DNA of 64,000 bases from Pseudomonas guineae (GCF_900113745.1 NZ_FOQL01000004.1:370423-434422); one strand, 5' to 3'. Counted from the stretch's first letter, positions 8,736 to 18,803 are shown. Made by a program: numbers and translations. Notes: generated from the letters alone by a model not told the origin.

Positions 8736-11700
8736 CTATTCGCTGCCGAGGTACAGAGTGCTGCCCACACTGCCATCGCCATTAGCTTGCGTATTACTGA
8801 CATCCAGCAGGTAAATGCGTTCGGCACTCAGACCGCCACGCTCGACCAGATAGTTTTTTATTTCTGCCGCGCGGGCTTGGCCCAACTGGCGCAGAAGCAG
8901 CTGGCTCTGCGCCCAAGATTGCAGCACGCCTTCGCGCATCTTTGCGGTGCGCTCTTCGTCAGCCAGCTTGGCCCATTCTGCCGGAGGCTGCTGCTTGAGG
9001 CGGGCGCGGTAGATGCCTTCGAGCAGCACCGCCTTGTCGTCTTCATCCACCACCAGCTCGTTGGCATCTGCAGGTACATCATTGCCACGGCGTTGCAGTA
9101 TTTTGTACCAGGTGCTCTGGTATTCGCGCTCCAGGCGTGCGGCGGCAAGCGGCGGGCCATCGCTGCTCTGGGCGCTCATGCCTTCGACCTCCAGGCGCAG
9201 GGTGGGACGTTCCTTCAGGGCGCTGGCTAGGGTGTCCAGTGCGCTCTGTGCCGTGCTGCCGAGTTGGCTTTCCCCTGCACTGAAGCGCACGGTGCTGAGA
9301 TCGACCTCGCTGCCGCCGCTGACCAGCCCGCCAATAAATTTGAACGGCGCCTGCGCCGCACGCAGCACCAGATTACGCAGGGTTTGCCAGACGATAGGCA
9401 TCACGCTGAATTCTGGGCTGTTGAGGTTGCCTTGAACCGGCAGCTGGATTTCGATATTGCCTTGGGTGTCCTTGAGCAAGGCTACGGCCAGGCGAATCGG
9501 CAGATCCATGGCATCCTTGCTGTCGACTTTCTCGCCCAACTGCAAGTCTTCCAGCAGCAGCGTATTTTCCGCGTTGAGCTGGCCTTTCTCGATCTGGTAA
9601 TGCAGGTCGAGGTTGAGGCGCCCCTTGCGGATGCGGAAGCCGGCGAACTTTCCAGAGTAGGGCGTTAGCGTAGTCAGTTCGACATTCTTGAAGCGGGTGG
9701 CGATGTCCAGGCTGTTCAGCGGGTCGAATGGGGTGAGTTGGCCTTTGATGCTGACGGGGGCGTACTTATCGACCTTGCCCTTGATATCGACGCTAGCAGC
9801 TTGCGCGCTTTGGTTGTCCAGCGTGCCGATTTGGCCGTTGAGCTGGCCAATCGCCGTGGCGAAGTTGGGGCGCAGGCTGAAATCGGCAAAGTTGGCCGAA
9901 CCGTCCTTGATGCTGATGCCATCGATGCGGATAGGCAGCGGCTTTTCCGACGGGGCTTTGCTCGGCTCGGCGCTGGCGGGCTGGGGCACCATTAGGTCAT
10001 TAATATTGGTGGTCAGGTCTTCGTTAATGATGAAGCGCACATAGGGCTGCTGCAGTTTGATCTGGCTAATCGCCAAGCCTTGGCCGTGCTGGTAATCGAG
10101 CCCTTCGACCAGTACCTGCTGCCATTTGAGGAAGTCGCGGTTTTTCAGGGTGTCGAGGGTGTGCAGCTGTTTGACCTCGGCGTGCCCACCAATGCTGAAG
10201 ACCAGCGGCTCGACACTCTGTAGGTCAACCGCCAGGTCACTGCCCAGTTTGCCGCTGCGCAGCTCCAGGTGCACATAAGGACTCAGGTAGGCTTGCGCCA
10301 GCCGCAGGTCAATATCCTGGGTAACCACATGCAGCTTGGCAGTGGTCGGGCTCAGTTGCACCTGACCGTTGGCCTTGATCCGCCCGGTTTTATTCACCCC
10401 GGTATCGAGCTTGATGGTGAAGGGTGAAGTGCCAAAGCTGTCGAAGTTGCTGAGGTCAAGATTGAGCGGGGCCAGATCGATGTTGACGTCTGGACCGGCT
10501 GCGCGATCAGCCAGGTGTATCTGGTAATCACGCAGTTGTACGTCACGCAGGATCACTTGCCAGGGCTTGCTGGGCGCTTCGGCTTGGCCGGCAGTGGCTG
10601 CGGGCTGCTCGGGGGACTGCTGTGCAGAGCTGGTGTCTTTTATCGGGCCGGGTTCTGCTGCTGCGCTGGAGTCGGCACCACCATTAGCGGGAGTTGGAGT
10701 TGGAGTTGGAGTTGGAGTTGGAGTTGGAGTTGGAGTTGGAGTTGGCTTGGTAGGTTGGCTGGCCAATAGCTTCTGCCAGTCGAGTTGGCCATCGGCCTCG
10801 CGGGCCGCCCAGGTTTCTAGCTTCTGGCTGCGAATCTTGCCGACGATGACCTGTTGTTTGATCAGGTCGACGCGGGTGTCACTGATATCCAGGTTGGCCA
10901 GGCGCAGCAATGGTTTGTTCGCTGGGCTCTTGATGGCAAAGCGGCTGAGCTTAAGCCGGGTGTTGCTTAGTAGCAGCTCGGTGCCTTTACTCAGGTTCAG
11001 GTTGTAATCGCTGCTGAGGTCAACGCTGCCATCTTCTAGGACCAGCGGCACAGCATCGCGCACGTAGGGCCAGAATGCGTTCAGCTTGCCGTCAGTGATC
11101 TTCAGGCTGCCACTGGAGCTGATGGGTGCCAGGCTGAAAGTGCCGGTCCAGTCGATGCGGCCGCTCTTTGGGCCGGTGGCGAACAAGCTCAACTCGGCCT
11201 TGTCATCCGGCAGCGTGCTGAGGTTGAGCAGTTCGACATTAAGATCGTCGTAGATGAACTCTATCGGTTCGCTTGGGCGCAGATCCTGAAAGTGCAGGTT
11301 GCCGCCGTTCAACTTGAAGCGCGTGATGCGCAGCGGGAACGGTTCGCTAGGCGGCTCTTCGGTTTTCGCTTGTGGGCTGCTCGGCAGTTTGAACAGCTGG
11401 GTCAGGTTAAGGCGACCGTCCTTACCGAAGAGTACTTCGCTGTGCGGCTTGTCCAGCTCGATATCGGCCAGATGCAGCACGCGGGTCCACAGGCTGTCGA
11501 TTTGCAGGTTGGCATACAGGCGCTCGAAGGCAATTTGCGGCTGTTCGGCTTCGCCTATCTGCAGGCCCCAAAGGCTGAGTTCCAGGCTGAACGGGTTAAG
11601 TTGCAGGCGTTGCAACGAGGCGGGCACTTCGGCGTATTGAGCCAGCTGCTGGTTGGCGATGCGCAAACCTATGCCGGGCAGAATCAAAAAGCCCAGTAAG

Positions 11701-11771
11701 CTATAGAGGGCAACAGCGATGGCAACAGCGCTGGCGGCGCGCTTTATTCCTTTAAGCATAAAAAACGTCAT
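8736..11771 (-). CDS. DUF748 envelope protein
   Basis: A 1011-residue DUF748 protein. It has an N-terminal membrane anchor (about residues 10-35, AVAIAVALYSLLGFLILPGIG), then a very long repeat-rich beta region of the AsmA/intermembrane-bridge type, and near the C-terminus an OmpA-like stretch (VRFSAGESQLGSTAQSAL, LEVEGMSAQ). DUF748 and AsmA-like proteins are thought to act in the periplasm, in lipid transport or outer-membrane assembly; this is inference from the family. An unusual Pro-Thr dipeptide run sits in a low-complexity linker near residue 350. The start is ATG at 11771, with MLKG at 11759 as an alternative. Confidence 0.85.
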   Translation of the reverse strand: MTFFMLKGIKRAASAVAIAVALYSLLGFLILPGIGLRIANQQLAQYAEVPASLQRLQLNPFSLELSLWGLQIGEAEQPQIAFERLYANLQIDSLWTRVLHLADIELDKPHSEVLFGKDGRLNLTQLFKLPSSPQAKTEEPPSEPFPLRITRFKLNGGNLHFQDLRPSEPIEFIYDDLNVELLNLSTLPDDKAELSLFATGPKSGRIDWTGTFSLAPISSSGSLKITDGKLNAFWPYVRDAVPLVLEDGSVDLSSDYNLNLSKGTELLLSNTRLKLSRFAIKSPANKPLLRLANLDISDTRVDLIKQQVIVGKIRSQKLETWAAREADGQLDWQKLLASQPTKPTPTPTPTPTPTPTPTPTPANGGADSSAAAEPGPIKDTSSAQQSPEQPAATAGQAEAPSKPWQVILRDVQLRDYQIHLADRAAGPDVNIDLAPLNLDLSNFDSFGTSPFTIKLDTGVNKTGRIKANGQVQLSPTTAKLHVVTQDIDLRLAQAYLSPYVHLELRSGKLGSDLAVDLQSVEPLVFSIGGHAEVKQLHTLDTLKNRDFLKWQQVLVEGLDYQHGQGLAISQIKLQQPYVRFIINEDLTTNINDLMVPQPASAEPSKAPSEKPLPIRIDGISIKDGSANFADFSLRPNFATAIGQLNGQIGTLDNQSAQAASVDIKGKVDKYAPVSIKGQLTPFDPLNSLDIATRFKNVELTTLTPYSGKFAGFRIRKGRLNLDLHYQIEKGQLNAENTLLLEDLQLGEKVDSKDAMDLPIRLAVALLKDTQGNIEIQLPVQGNLNSPEFSVMPIVWQTLRNLVLRAAQAPFKFIGGLVSGGSEVDLSTVRFSAGESQLGSTAQSALDTLASALKERPTLRLEVEGMSAQSSDGPPLAAARLEREYQSTWYKILQRRGNDVPADANELVVDEDDKAVLLEGIYRARLKQQPPAEWAKLADEERTAKMREGVLQSWAQSQLLLRQLGQARAAEIKNYLVERGGLSAERIYLLDVSNTQANGDGSVGSTLYLGSE
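10691..10745 (-). repeat. Hexanucleotide microsatellite encoding (Pro-Thr)n
   Basis: Nine perfect copies of GAGTTG on the + strand (CAACTC on the coding strand) lie inside the DUF748 gene and encode a Pro-Thr dipeptide run. Because the unit is six bases, copy-number change keeps the reading frame and only alters linker length. The surrounding protein segment is Pro/Ala/Gln-rich and probably unstructured. Confidence 0.95.
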
Positions 11772-11862
11772 CTATCCCGACGAAGAAGTGCCTTGGAGTA
11801 TGGCACGCGTACACAGTTCCGCAGAGCCGCTGCGGGTGATTCTCTGCTCGCTTGGGGGTAAA

Positions 11863-12879
11863 TCAGAACTGCAGGATCAGGGTTTTCAGTGGTGGCTGAC
11901 CATCCAGCGAAGGGAAGTCGTTAGCCGGTGGCAGTACCTGCCATTCACGTACCGGGCGGCCGAGTTTTTCCGCGCAGCGCAGCACTTGCTCGCGCCAGTC
12001 CGCAAGGCTGACTTTTGCCAAGTTATTGCAGCAGATCAGCACGCCATCATCAGCCGTGGCGAGAACCGCCGGCTTAAGCAGGCTCTGGTAGTCACGCAGC
12101 AAGTCAACGGTGCCGAAAGCGCTCTTGGCCCAGGCCGGCGGGTCGAGCAGCACCAGGTCGAACGGGCGCGGCGCTAAACGCGGATAGTCCGGCAGTTTGT
12201 GGCCACGGCGTGCGGTAATCGGCAGGCCCGCCAGTTGGCGAATCGCCGGGAAGTAATCCGACTGGATAAACTGCATAGGCACAAGCGCTGGGTTGAGCGC
12301 ACCATTTTCACGGCCGACTGCCAGGTTGCCTTCGGCAAAGTCGAGGTTGAGCACTTCGCGGGCGCCGCCCGCAGCAGCGCTCAAGCCAACCCCACAGGTG
12401 TAGGCGAACAGGTTGAGCACAGATTTGCCGGCGCTGTGTTGTTTGACCCAGCCGCGGGCGTTGCGCAGGTCAAGAAACAACAGCGGATCTTGCCCTGCAT
12501 GACGGCCACGTACGCGGTAGTTGAGGCCCCACTCATGGCCAACTAAGTCTTCCAGCGCGGCGGGCTCGGCTTGGTAGACCGAATCAGTGCGGTCGATACG
12601 CGAATTGCCCTGGGAGCGGTCGTTGTAGACCAGCAGCAGCTGTTCGCTAAGGCTGGTCTGGCACTGCTCGGCCAGTTGTAGCAATTCGTCGCGACTCAGG
12701 CTCTGGTGAAAGCTTTGTACCAGTAATTGCGGGCCGTAACGGTCGATGGTCAAACCGCCGGCGCCTTCCTGGCTGCCGTGAAACAGGCGATAGCAATCTG
12801 TGCCCTGTTGATGCAGTTCTGTCAGAAGGTCTTGGCGGTTATTCAAGGCGGCGTGCAGCGCCTGATCGAGAGCGGGCAT
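11863..12879 (-). CDS. Class I SAM-dependent methyltransferase, RlmI/RlmK-like
   Basis: A 338-residue methyltransferase from ATG at 12879 (MPALDQALHAALNNR); a TTG at 12918 would add 13 residues. Early residues show a PUA-like part (GGLTIDRYGPQLLVQSF). The C-terminal Rossmann domain has motif I as VLNLFAYTCGVGLSAAAGG, motif II VLNLDFAEG, and the catalytic-type motif LVLLDPPAWAKS, resembling the 23S rRNA cytosine methyltransferases RlmI and RlmK. Hence it probably methylates RNA, but the target cannot be told from sequence alone. It stands alone between the DUF748 and 13-residue-repeat genes. Confidence 0.8.
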   Translation of the reverse strand: MPALDQALHAALNNRQDLLTELHQQGTDCYRLFHGSQEGAGGLTIDRYGPQLLVQSFHQSLSRDELLQLAEQCQTSLSEQLLLVYNDRSQGNSRIDRTDSVYQAEPAALEDLVGHEWGLNYRVRGRHAGQDPLLFLDLRNARGWVKQHSAGKSVLNLFAYTCGVGLSAAAGGAREVLNLDFAEGNLAVGRENGALNPALVPMQFIQSDYFPAIRQLAGLPITARRGHKLPDYPRLAPRPFDLVLLDPPAWAKSAFGTVDLLRDYQSLLKPAVLATADDGVLICCNNLAKVSLADWREQVLRCAEKLGRPVREWQVLPPANDFPSLDGQPPLKTLILQF

Positions 12880-12955
12880 GCGCGGTAACTCGAAAAAGGA
12901 GGGCGCGCAGTTTATCAAGATTCACCTGCCGGGATGCAGGCTCGGCAAAAACAGC

Positions 12956-12978
12956 AAGGGCACCCTAGGGTGCCCTTT
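12956..12978. terminator. Bidirectional terminator hairpin
   Basis: AAGGGCACC CTA GGGTGCCCTT is a near-perfect palindrome. On the minus strand the second arm is followed by GCTGTTTTTG, so it can end the 13-residue-repeat gene. Confidence 0.75.
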
Positions 12979-12998
12979 AATTTGCACGTGTGATGTCA

Positions 12999-13451
12999 TT
13001 AGACGCTGCGGTTAATGCCCGTGCGGTCAGCACCGTCAGCCGCGACGCGGTTGCCACCGGTACGATCTGCGCCATCTTCGGCCAGGCGATTGATGTTGGT
13101 GCGATCGAAGCCATCTTCGGCGACACGATTACCGCCCGTACGGTCTGCACCATCTTCAGCGATGCGGCTAATGCCCGTGCGGTCAGCGCCGTCAGCCGCG
13201 ACGCGGTTACCACCGGTACGATCTGCGCCATCTTCGGCCAGGCGATTGATGTTGGTGCGGTCGAAACCGTCTTCGGCGACACGATTACCGCCCTTACGGT
13301 CTGCACCATCTTCAGCGATTCGGTTGATGCTGGTGCGGTCAAAGCCATCAGCGGCGATACGGTTGCTCAGGGTGCGTTCGGCGCCGTCTGCGGCGAACAC
13401 ATTGCTGGCCAGGCCGGCGGCAAGCAGGGAAGCGATCAGGTACTTGTTCAT
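12999..13451 (-). CDS. Secreted protein of ten 13-residue tandem repeats
   Basis: A 150-residue protein: a signal peptide (MNKYLIASLLAAGLASNVFA) and then only repeats. Residues 19-148 divide exactly into ten 13-residue units of the pattern x-A-E-D-G-A-D-R-T-G-x-N-R, with acidic D/E and basic R alternating in a fixed register and no cysteine. Units alternate between GADRTGGNR and GFDRTNINR. Pseudomonas genomes carry exported proteins with related DGxxR repeats of unknown role; I do not recognise a function. Periplasmic or extracellular location follows from the signal peptide. It stands alone, with terminators on both sides. Confidence 0.8.
   Translation of the reverse strand: MNKYLIASLLAAGLASNVFAADGAERTLSNRIAADGFDRTSINRIAEDGADRKGGNRVAEDGFDRTNINRLAEDGADRTGGNRVAADGADRTGISRIAEDGADRTGGNRVAEDGFDRTNINRLAEDGADRTGGNRVAADGADRTGINRSV
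13008..13397 (-). repeat. Ten 39-bp coding repeats with a 156-bp higher-order period
   Basis: Ten in-frame 39-bp units. Units 3-6 (13164-13319) and 7-10 (13008-13163) are two nearly identical four-unit blocks: at protein level they differ only at two positions (K/T in the first unit, S/N in the last). This indicates a fairly recent duplication of a 156-bp block inside an older 39-bp array. Confidence 0.9.
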
Positions 13452-13565
13452 GTGTGTGTCCTCGAAAGAGTGGGTAAGTGGCTAGGGGGCTAATGTTGCG
13501 CCGCGGCCTGACTCTTGAGAAACGCAGACGGTCAATAGCCATCATCAGTGCTGTCGATGGCAAAT

Positions 13566-13602
13566 AAAAAAGCCGGCCCCGAATTGATGGGGCCGGCTTT
13601 TT
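13566..13602. terminator. Terminator between thiolase and repeat-protein genes
   Basis: AAAAAAGCCGGCCCC / GGGGCCGGCTTTTT with a short loop. The stem is flanked by A-run and T-run and can act on both strands; it lies upstream of the repeat-protein gene and just after the end of the thiolase gene (minus strand). Confidence 0.9.
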
Positions 13603-13626
13603 CGTTGCTAGAGCTTAGCGTCGGTA

Positions 13627-14808
13627 TCAGGCTCGTTCGATAGCCAATGCCACGCCTTGACCGCCGCCGATGCACAGGGTGGCGAGGCCTTTTTTAGCGT
13701 CGCGTTTGATCATCTCGTGCAGCAAGGTAACCAGAATTCGGCAGCCGGAGCCGCCAATCGGATGACCGAGAGCGATAGCGCCGCCGTTGACGTTGACCTT
13801 GCTGGCATCCCAATCGAGTTCTTTACCGACCGCCAGCGCTTGCGCGGCAAAGGCTTCGTTGGCTTCGATCAGGTCGAGGTCGGCCAGCGTCCAGCCAGCT
13901 TTGGCCAGGCAGCGATTGGTGGCGCTGACCGGGCCAATGCCCATGATCGCGGGATCGACGCCGGCATTGGCGTAGCTGGCGATTTTTGCCAGTACCGGCA
14001 GACCTAGGGCTTTGGCTTTTTCAGCACTCATCAGCAACACCGCCGAGGCGCCATCGTTGAGGCTGGAGGCGTTGCCAGCGGTCACGCTGCCGTCTTTCTT
14101 GAACGCCGGCTTAAGTTTGCTCAGGGACTCGGCGGTGGTGCCGTCGCGCGGTTGTTCATCCGTGGCGAAGGCTACGGGGTCGCCCTTGCGCTGAGGAATC
14201 AGGATCGGGGTGATTTCATCGGCAAAACGCCCGGACTCGATGGCGGCGCAGGTCTTCTGCTGCGAGGCCGCGGCGAAGGCGTCCTGCGCTTCGCGGCTGA
14301 TGCTGTATTTGTCGACCAGGTTCTCGGCGGTGATGCCCATGTGGTAGTCGTTGAAGGCGTCCCACAGGCCGTCGGTGATCATCGTGTCGACCAGCTTGGC
14401 GTGACCCATGCGCAGACCGGTGCGGGCACCGGGCATGACGTAAGGGGACAGGCTCATGTTCTCCATGCCACCGGCAATCATCACCTCTGCATCGCCGCAG
14501 CGAATGGCCTGGGCAGCCAGATGCAGGGCTTTCAGGCCCGAGCCGCACACCTTGTTTAAGGTCATTGCCGGTACCGCGTGGGGCAGGCCAGCAAGAATCG
14601 AGGCTTGGCGAGCGGGGTTCTGCCCGCTGCCGGCGGTCAGCACCTGGCCGAGTATCACTTCGTCGACCTGTGCGCCGTCCAGGCCGGTTTGCGCAAGCAA
14701 CTGGCGGATCACTGCAGCGCCCAATTCGGGTGCAGGGATATTCGCCAGTGAACCCTGGAAGCTGCCGATGGCAGTGCGGGTGGCGGCAACGATGACGACA
14801 TCTTGCAT
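13627..14808 (-). CDS. Acetyl-CoA C-acetyltransferase (thiolase)
   Basis: A 393-residue biosynthetic-type thiolase that interconverts two acetyl-CoA and acetoacetyl-CoA. The start is ATG at 14808 ([19 protein letters not shown]) preceded by GAGGAT; upstream frame extension has no family similarity. The nucleophile is Cys88 in [14 protein letters not shown], and the C-terminal catalytic motifs GHPIGGSG and CIGGGQGVA are present. It lies upstream of nothing obvious in the same pathway; acetyl-CoA synthetase is the next gene upstream on the same strand, 177 bases away. Likely names are atoB or phaA, but paralogues are common in Pseudomonas so no symbol is given. Confidence 0.92.
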   Translation of the reverse strand: MQDVVIVAATRTAIGSFQGSLANIPAPELGAAVIRQLLAQTGLDGAQVDEVILGQVLTAGSGQNPARQASILAGLPHAVPAMTLNKVCGSGLKALHLAAQAIRCGDAEVMIAGGMENMSLSPYVMPGARTGLRMGHAKLVDTMITDGLWDAFNDYHMGITAENLVDKYSISREAQDAFAAASQQKTCAAIESGRFADEITPILIPQRKGDPVAFATDEQPRDGTTAESLSKLKPAFKKDGSVTAGNASSLNDGASAVLLMSAEKAKALGLPVLAKIASYANAGVDPAIMGIGPVSATNRCLAKAGWTLADLDLIEANEAFAAQALAVGKELDWDASKVNVNGGAIALGHPIGGSGCRILVTLLHEMIKRDAKKGLATLCIGGGQGVALAIERA

Positions 14809-14985
14809 AACGCGATCCTCACAAGTGACAGGCGCGGCAGGCCGCGAAAGGTCGCTATGGTGGCACAGCGGCTTTGCTCGCGGCCAGCCTGCGAACTGAC
14901 CAGTCAGCCTGGGGCCCTGCTGCAAGGTTCCGTTATCGCCCTGCTCGCTGAATCACCGCGCAAGCCGCGCTCGCGCGGTTCATGC

Positions 14986-16923
14986 TTAGCGGTTTAGGCG
15001 CTGCTCGATTAGCTCGTCCACCACGCTGGGGTCGGCCAGGGTTGAGGTGTCGCCCATGTTTTCCAGCTCGTTGCAGGCGATCTTGCGCAGGATGCGCCGC
15101 ATGATCTTGCCTGAGCGGGTCTTCGGCAGGCCCGGCGCCCATTGGATCAGTTCGGGTTTAGCGAAACCACCAATCTCTTTGCCGACCAGGGCCAGCAGTT
15201 CTGTCTTCAGTTCGTCGCTGAGGTCGATGCCGTTCATGGGCGTGACGAAGGCATAAATGCCCTGGCCCTTTAGGTCATGCGGATAGCCGACCACTGCCGC
15301 TTCGGCGACGGCATCGTGCAGCACCAGGGCACTTTCCACCTCGGCGGTGCCGATGCGGTGGCCGGAGACGTTGATCACGTCATCCACTCGGCCAGTGATC
15401 CAGTAGTAACCGTCTTCGTCACGGCGCGCGCCGTCGCCACTGAAGTAGTAACCGGGGTAGGGCTTCAGATACGTGTCGATCATGCGCTGATGGTCGCCAT
15501 AGACGCTGCGGATCTGGCTGGGCCAGCTTTCTTTGATCGCCAGTACACCTGAGCCTGGGCCGTCGATTTCTTTGCCCTGTTCATCCAGCAACACCGGTTG
15601 TACGCCAAAGAAGGGGCGGGTGGCGGAGCCGGGTTTGAGGTCGGTGGCACCGGGCAGCGGGGTGATCAGAATGGCGCCGGTTTCGGTCTGCCACCAAGTG
15701 TCGACGATCGGGCAGCGGCGCTCGCCGACCACGTTGTAATACCACTCCCAGGCTTCCGGGTTGATCGGTTCGCCGACCGAGCCGAGTAGGCGCAGGCTTG
15801 AGCGGTCAGTTTTTCGCACCGGACCTTCGCCTTCACGCATCAGTGCGCGCAGGGCGGTGGGCGCGGTGTAGAAGATATTTACCTGATGCTTATCGATGAC
15901 CTGCCAAAAGCGCGAAGCATCCGGGTAGTTCGGTACACCTTCGAAGATCAGGCTGGTGGCGCCATTGGCCAGCGGCCCGTAAACGATATAGCTGTGACCG
16001 GTGACCCAGCCGACATCGGCGGTGCACCAGTAAACGTCGCCTTCGTGGTAGTCGAATACGTACTTGTGGGTCATCGCGGCCATCAGCAGGTAGCCGCCGG
16101 TGCTGTGCAACACCCCCTTGGGTTTACCGGTGGAGCCGGAGGTGTAGAGAATAAACAGCGGGTCTTCGGCGTCCATCGGCTCGGGTGGGCAGTCGTCAGA
16201 AACGTTACGCAGCGCCTCGTGGTACCAGATGTCGCGACCTTCAACCCAGTCGATGTCGCCCTGAGTGCGCTCAACCACCACCACGGTGCTGACTTTCGGG
16301 CAGCTCTGCAGGGCTTTGTCGACGTTGGCCTTGAGCGCCACGTACTTGCCACCGCGCACGCCTTCATCAGCGGTAATGACCGCATGGCAGTCTGAGTCAA
16401 GAATACGGTCGCGCAGCGCATCCGGTGAGAAGCCGCCGAACACCACCGAATGCACCGCGCCAATCCGCGTGCAGGCGAGCATGGCGTAGGTGGCTTCGGG
16501 GATCATCGGCATGTAGATGCACACCCGGTCACCCTTTTTTACGCCACGGCTTTTCAGAACATTGGCCAGACGGCTGACGTTGTGGTGCAGCTTTTTGTAG
16601 GTGATATGTGCCGACTCGCTGGGGTTATCACCTTCCCAGATCAGCGCGATTTGCTCGCCGCGCGTGGCCAGGTGGCGGTCGATGCAGTTGTAGCTGACGT
16701 TTAGCTGGCCGCCCTTGAACCAGGAACCCTGGCCGCTGAGCAGGTCACCCTGCTGCACGCTGTCCCAGGGTTTGGACCAGTCGAGAAACTGTTTGGCCTG
16801 CTCGGCCCAGAACGTATCAGGCTGCTCGACCGATTGTTGGTAGAGGCGTAGGTAGTTGTCGTTGTCGATATGCGCGCGCTGGCGCACCGAGTCGGCAACC
16901 GGGTGACGGGTAATTTCGTACAT
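14986..16923 (-). CDS. acs: Acetyl-CoA synthetase
   Basis: A 645-residue AMP-forming acetate-CoA ligase, which activates acetate through acetyl-AMP. The start is ATG at 16923 ([13 protein letters not shown]), with AAGGA nine bases upstream. Motifs: nucleotide-binding [11 protein letters not shown], the WWQTETGA core, [23 protein letters not shown] hinge region, and the C-terminal [15 protein letters not shown] whose second lysine (in SGK) is the acetylation site known in this family. A perfect AANAANAA Hfq/Crc motif overlaps the ribosome-binding region (see 16933), which predicts catabolite repression. Confidence 0.96.
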   Translation of the reverse strand: MYEITRHPVADSVRQRAHIDNDNYLRLYQQSVEQPDTFWAEQAKQFLDWSKPWDSVQQGDLLSGQGSWFKGGQLNVSYNCIDRHLATRGEQIALIWEGDNPSESAHITYKKLHHNVSRLANVLKSRGVKKGDRVCIYMPMIPEATYAMLACTRIGAVHSVVFGGFSPDALRDRILDSDCHAVITADEGVRGGKYVALKANVDKALQSCPKVSTVVVVERTQGDIDWVEGRDIWYHEALRNVSDDCPPEPMDAEDPLFILYTSGSTGKPKGVLHSTGGYLLMAAMTHKYVFDYHEGDVYWCTADVGWVTGHSYIVYGPLANGATSLIFEGVPNYPDASRFWQVIDKHQVNIFYTAPTALRALMREGEGPVRKTDRSSLRLLGSVGEPINPEAWEWYYNVVGERRCPIVDTWWQTETGAILITPLPGATDLKPGSATRPFFGVQPVLLDEQGKEIDGPGSGVLAIKESWPSQIRSVYGDHQRMIDTYLKPYPGYYFSGDGARRDEDGYYWITGRVDDVINVSGHRIGTAEVESALVLHDAVAEAAVVGYPHDLKGQGIYAFVTPMNGIDLSDELKTELLALVGKEIGGFAKPELIQWAPGLPKTRSGKIMRRILRKIACNELENMGDTSTLADPSVVDELIEQRLNR

Positions 16924-16932
16924 GGCGGGTCC

Positions 16933-16940
16933 TTGTTGTT
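16933..16940 (-). promoter_or_regulatory. Hfq/Crc (CA) motif at the acs ribosome-binding site
   Basis: On the coding strand the sequence AACAACAA followed by GGACCCGCC lies directly before the acs ATG. It fits the AANAANAA target motif through which Hfq with Crc blocks translation in Pseudomonas. acs-type genes are known members of the Crc regulon; this site is predicted from sequence only. Confidence 0.7.
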
Positions 16941-17034
16941 GTGTGTCCGCGATCACAACAAGGGTGCACCCAGTGGAGGCTGGGTTCAAGTGCTGGCCCG
17001 GTGCAGCCATGCCGGGCCTTGCGCGATGGGCTGA

Positions 17035-18699
17035 TCAGCCGCGATGGCGCTCGCGGAAGTGCTGAATCAGGCCTTGGGTCGAGGCATCACTGGCCGGCGT
17101 ATCGAGTTGCCCGGTCAGGCGCTGGTACACGCCCTGGCCGAGCTCCTTGCCCAGCTCAACACCCCATTGGTCAAAGGCGTTGATGCCCCAGATCGCGCTT
17201 TGCACAAAGACCTTGTGCTCATACAGCGCGACCAGCGCACCGAGGCCGAACGGATCGATCCGGTTGAGCGCGAGAATATTGCTTGGGCGGTTACCGGGAA
17301 CCATCTTGTGCGGCGCAAGGCGTTGCACTTCAGCTTCGTCGAGGCCTTTGGCGCGCAATTCGGCTTCGGCTTCGGCTTGGGTTTTACCATGCATCAGCGC
17401 TTGGCTTTGCGACAGGCAGTTGGCAAACAGCCACTGGTGATGGTCGGCCAGCGGGCTGAAACTGTTGACCGGGACGATAAAGTCCGCCGGGATCAGCTCA
17501 GTGCCTTGGTGCAGTAACTGGTGGTAGGCATGCTGGCCGTTACAGCCGACGCCGCCCCAGATCACCGGCCCGGTGCTGAAGTCCACCGGGCTGCCGTCTT
17601 GGCGCACGGATTTGCCGTTGGACTCCATGTCCAACTGCTGCAAGTGCTTGGTGAAGTTACGCAAATAATGATCGTAGGGCAGGATCGCCTGGCTTTTCGC
17701 CCCCCAAAAATTGCCATACCAGATGCCCAGCAGGGCCATCAGTACTGGCATGTTTTCAGCCAGCGGCGCCTGGGTAAAGTGCTGGTCCATGGCATAGGCG
17801 CCGGCTAGCAGTTCCTTGAAATTGGAGATGCCGATGGCCAGCGCGATGGGCAGGCCGATGGCCGACCACAGCGAATAACGACCGCCGACCCAGTCCCACA
17901 TCGGGAAGATGTTTTCCGCCTTGATGCCGAACTCGATGGCCGCTGTCTGGTTGCTGGTCACCGCAATAAAGTGCTTGTGCAACTCTGCTTCCGGGCCGCC
18001 CAGGGCGAGGTACCAGTCGCGCGCCGCCAGGGCGTTCTTCAGGGTTTCCAGGGTACTGAAGGATTTTGACGAGACGATAAACAGGGTGGTTTCGGGGTCT
18101 AGGCGCGCAGTTAGTTCACGGAACTCGCTGCCGTCGATATTGGCCAGGTAATGGCAGCGCACGCCACGCTGGGTAAAAGGCCGCAGCGCTTCGGAAACCA
18201 GCTGCGGGCCGAGGAACGAACCGCCGATACCGATATTCACCACTTCGGTGATCGGTTTGTCGCTGTAGCCGCGCCACAGGCCGCTGTGCACGCGGCTGAC
18301 CAACTCGGTCATCTGATGCAGCACGCGGTGCACCTGTGGAATCAGGTCGACGCCATTCAGTTTGACGCTGCGACCAATTGGGCTGCGCAGGGCGGTATGC
18401 AGAGCTGCACGACCTTCCGAGGCGTTGACTAGATCACCGCTGAACAGTGCCTGGATGGACTCGCCTAGCTGGCTTTGCTCGGCCAGTTGCACCAGCAGCC
18501 CTAGGGTCTTTTCGTCGATCAGGTTCTTTGAGTAGTCCAGCATTAAGCCGCAACTGCTCAGGGAGAAACGCTTAAAGCGCTCCGGGTCACTGGCAAAGGC
18601 CTCGCGCATGCTGAAGTCGTTCATCTGCTCGCGATGCTCGCGCAGCGCCTGCCAGGCGGGCAGGGAGGTGACGTCATGCGGCTGTTGGTAATAGGCCAT
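17035..18699 (-). CDS. pgi: Glucose-6-phosphate isomerase
   Basis: A 554-residue phosphoglucose isomerase, interconverting glucose-6-phosphate and fructose-6-phosphate. The start is ATG at 18699 ([16 protein letters not shown]), preceded by AAGGAACACGCACCC. PGI signatures are visible: [20 protein letters not shown], the [15 protein letters not shown] phosphate loop, [13 protein letters not shown], and [18 protein letters not shown]. In Pseudomonas, which lacks phosphofructokinase, the enzyme mainly serves gluconeogenesis and Entner-Doudoroff recycling. panC lies upstream on the same strand, separated by a terminator. Confidence 0.97.
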   Translation of the reverse strand: MAYYQQPHDVTSLPAWQALREHREQMNDFSMREAFASDPERFKRFSLSSCGLMLDYSKNLIDEKTLGLLVQLAEQSQLGESIQALFSGDLVNASEGRAALHTALRSPIGRSVKLNGVDLIPQVHRVLHQMTELVSRVHSGLWRGYSDKPITEVVNIGIGGSFLGPQLVSEALRPFTQRGVRCHYLANIDGSEFRELTARLDPETTLFIVSSKSFSTLETLKNALAARDWYLALGGPEAELHKHFIAVTSNQTAAIEFGIKAENIFPMWDWVGGRYSLWSAIGLPIALAIGISNFKELLAGAYAMDQHFTQAPLAENMPVLMALLGIWYGNFWGAKSQAILPYDHYLRNFTKHLQQLDMESNGKSVRQDGSPVDFSTGPVIWGGVGCNGQHAYHQLLHQGTELIPADFIVPVNSFSPLADHHQWLFANCLSQSQALMHGKTQAEAEAELRAKGLDEAEVQRLAPHKMVPGNRPSNILALNRIDPFGLGALVALYEHKVFVQSAIWGINAFDQWGVELGKELGQGVYQRLTGQLDTPASDASTQGLIQHFRERHRG

Positions 18700-18737
18700 G
18701 GGTGCGTGTTCCTTGTGCTGGGTGCGGCGAATTATGC

Positions 18738-18764
18738 AAAAAAGCCCGGAGTGATCCGGGCCTT
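18738..18764 (-). terminator. panBC terminator
   Basis: On the minus strand AAGGCCCGGA TCAC TCCGGGCTTTTTTGC is a strong stem with a T-run. It separates panC from pgi and occupies the place where panD is found in P. aeruginosa. Confidence 0.88.
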
Positions 18765-18803
18765 GAGTGTAACTGGCAGGTATGCGAGCAGGTAACCGGC
18801 TAA

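Noticed and set aside
12990..13493. CRISPR-like or tandem non-coding array at the 39-bp repeats
   Set aside because: Repeats are contiguous with no spacers, in frame, and encode the mature part of a signal-peptide protein.
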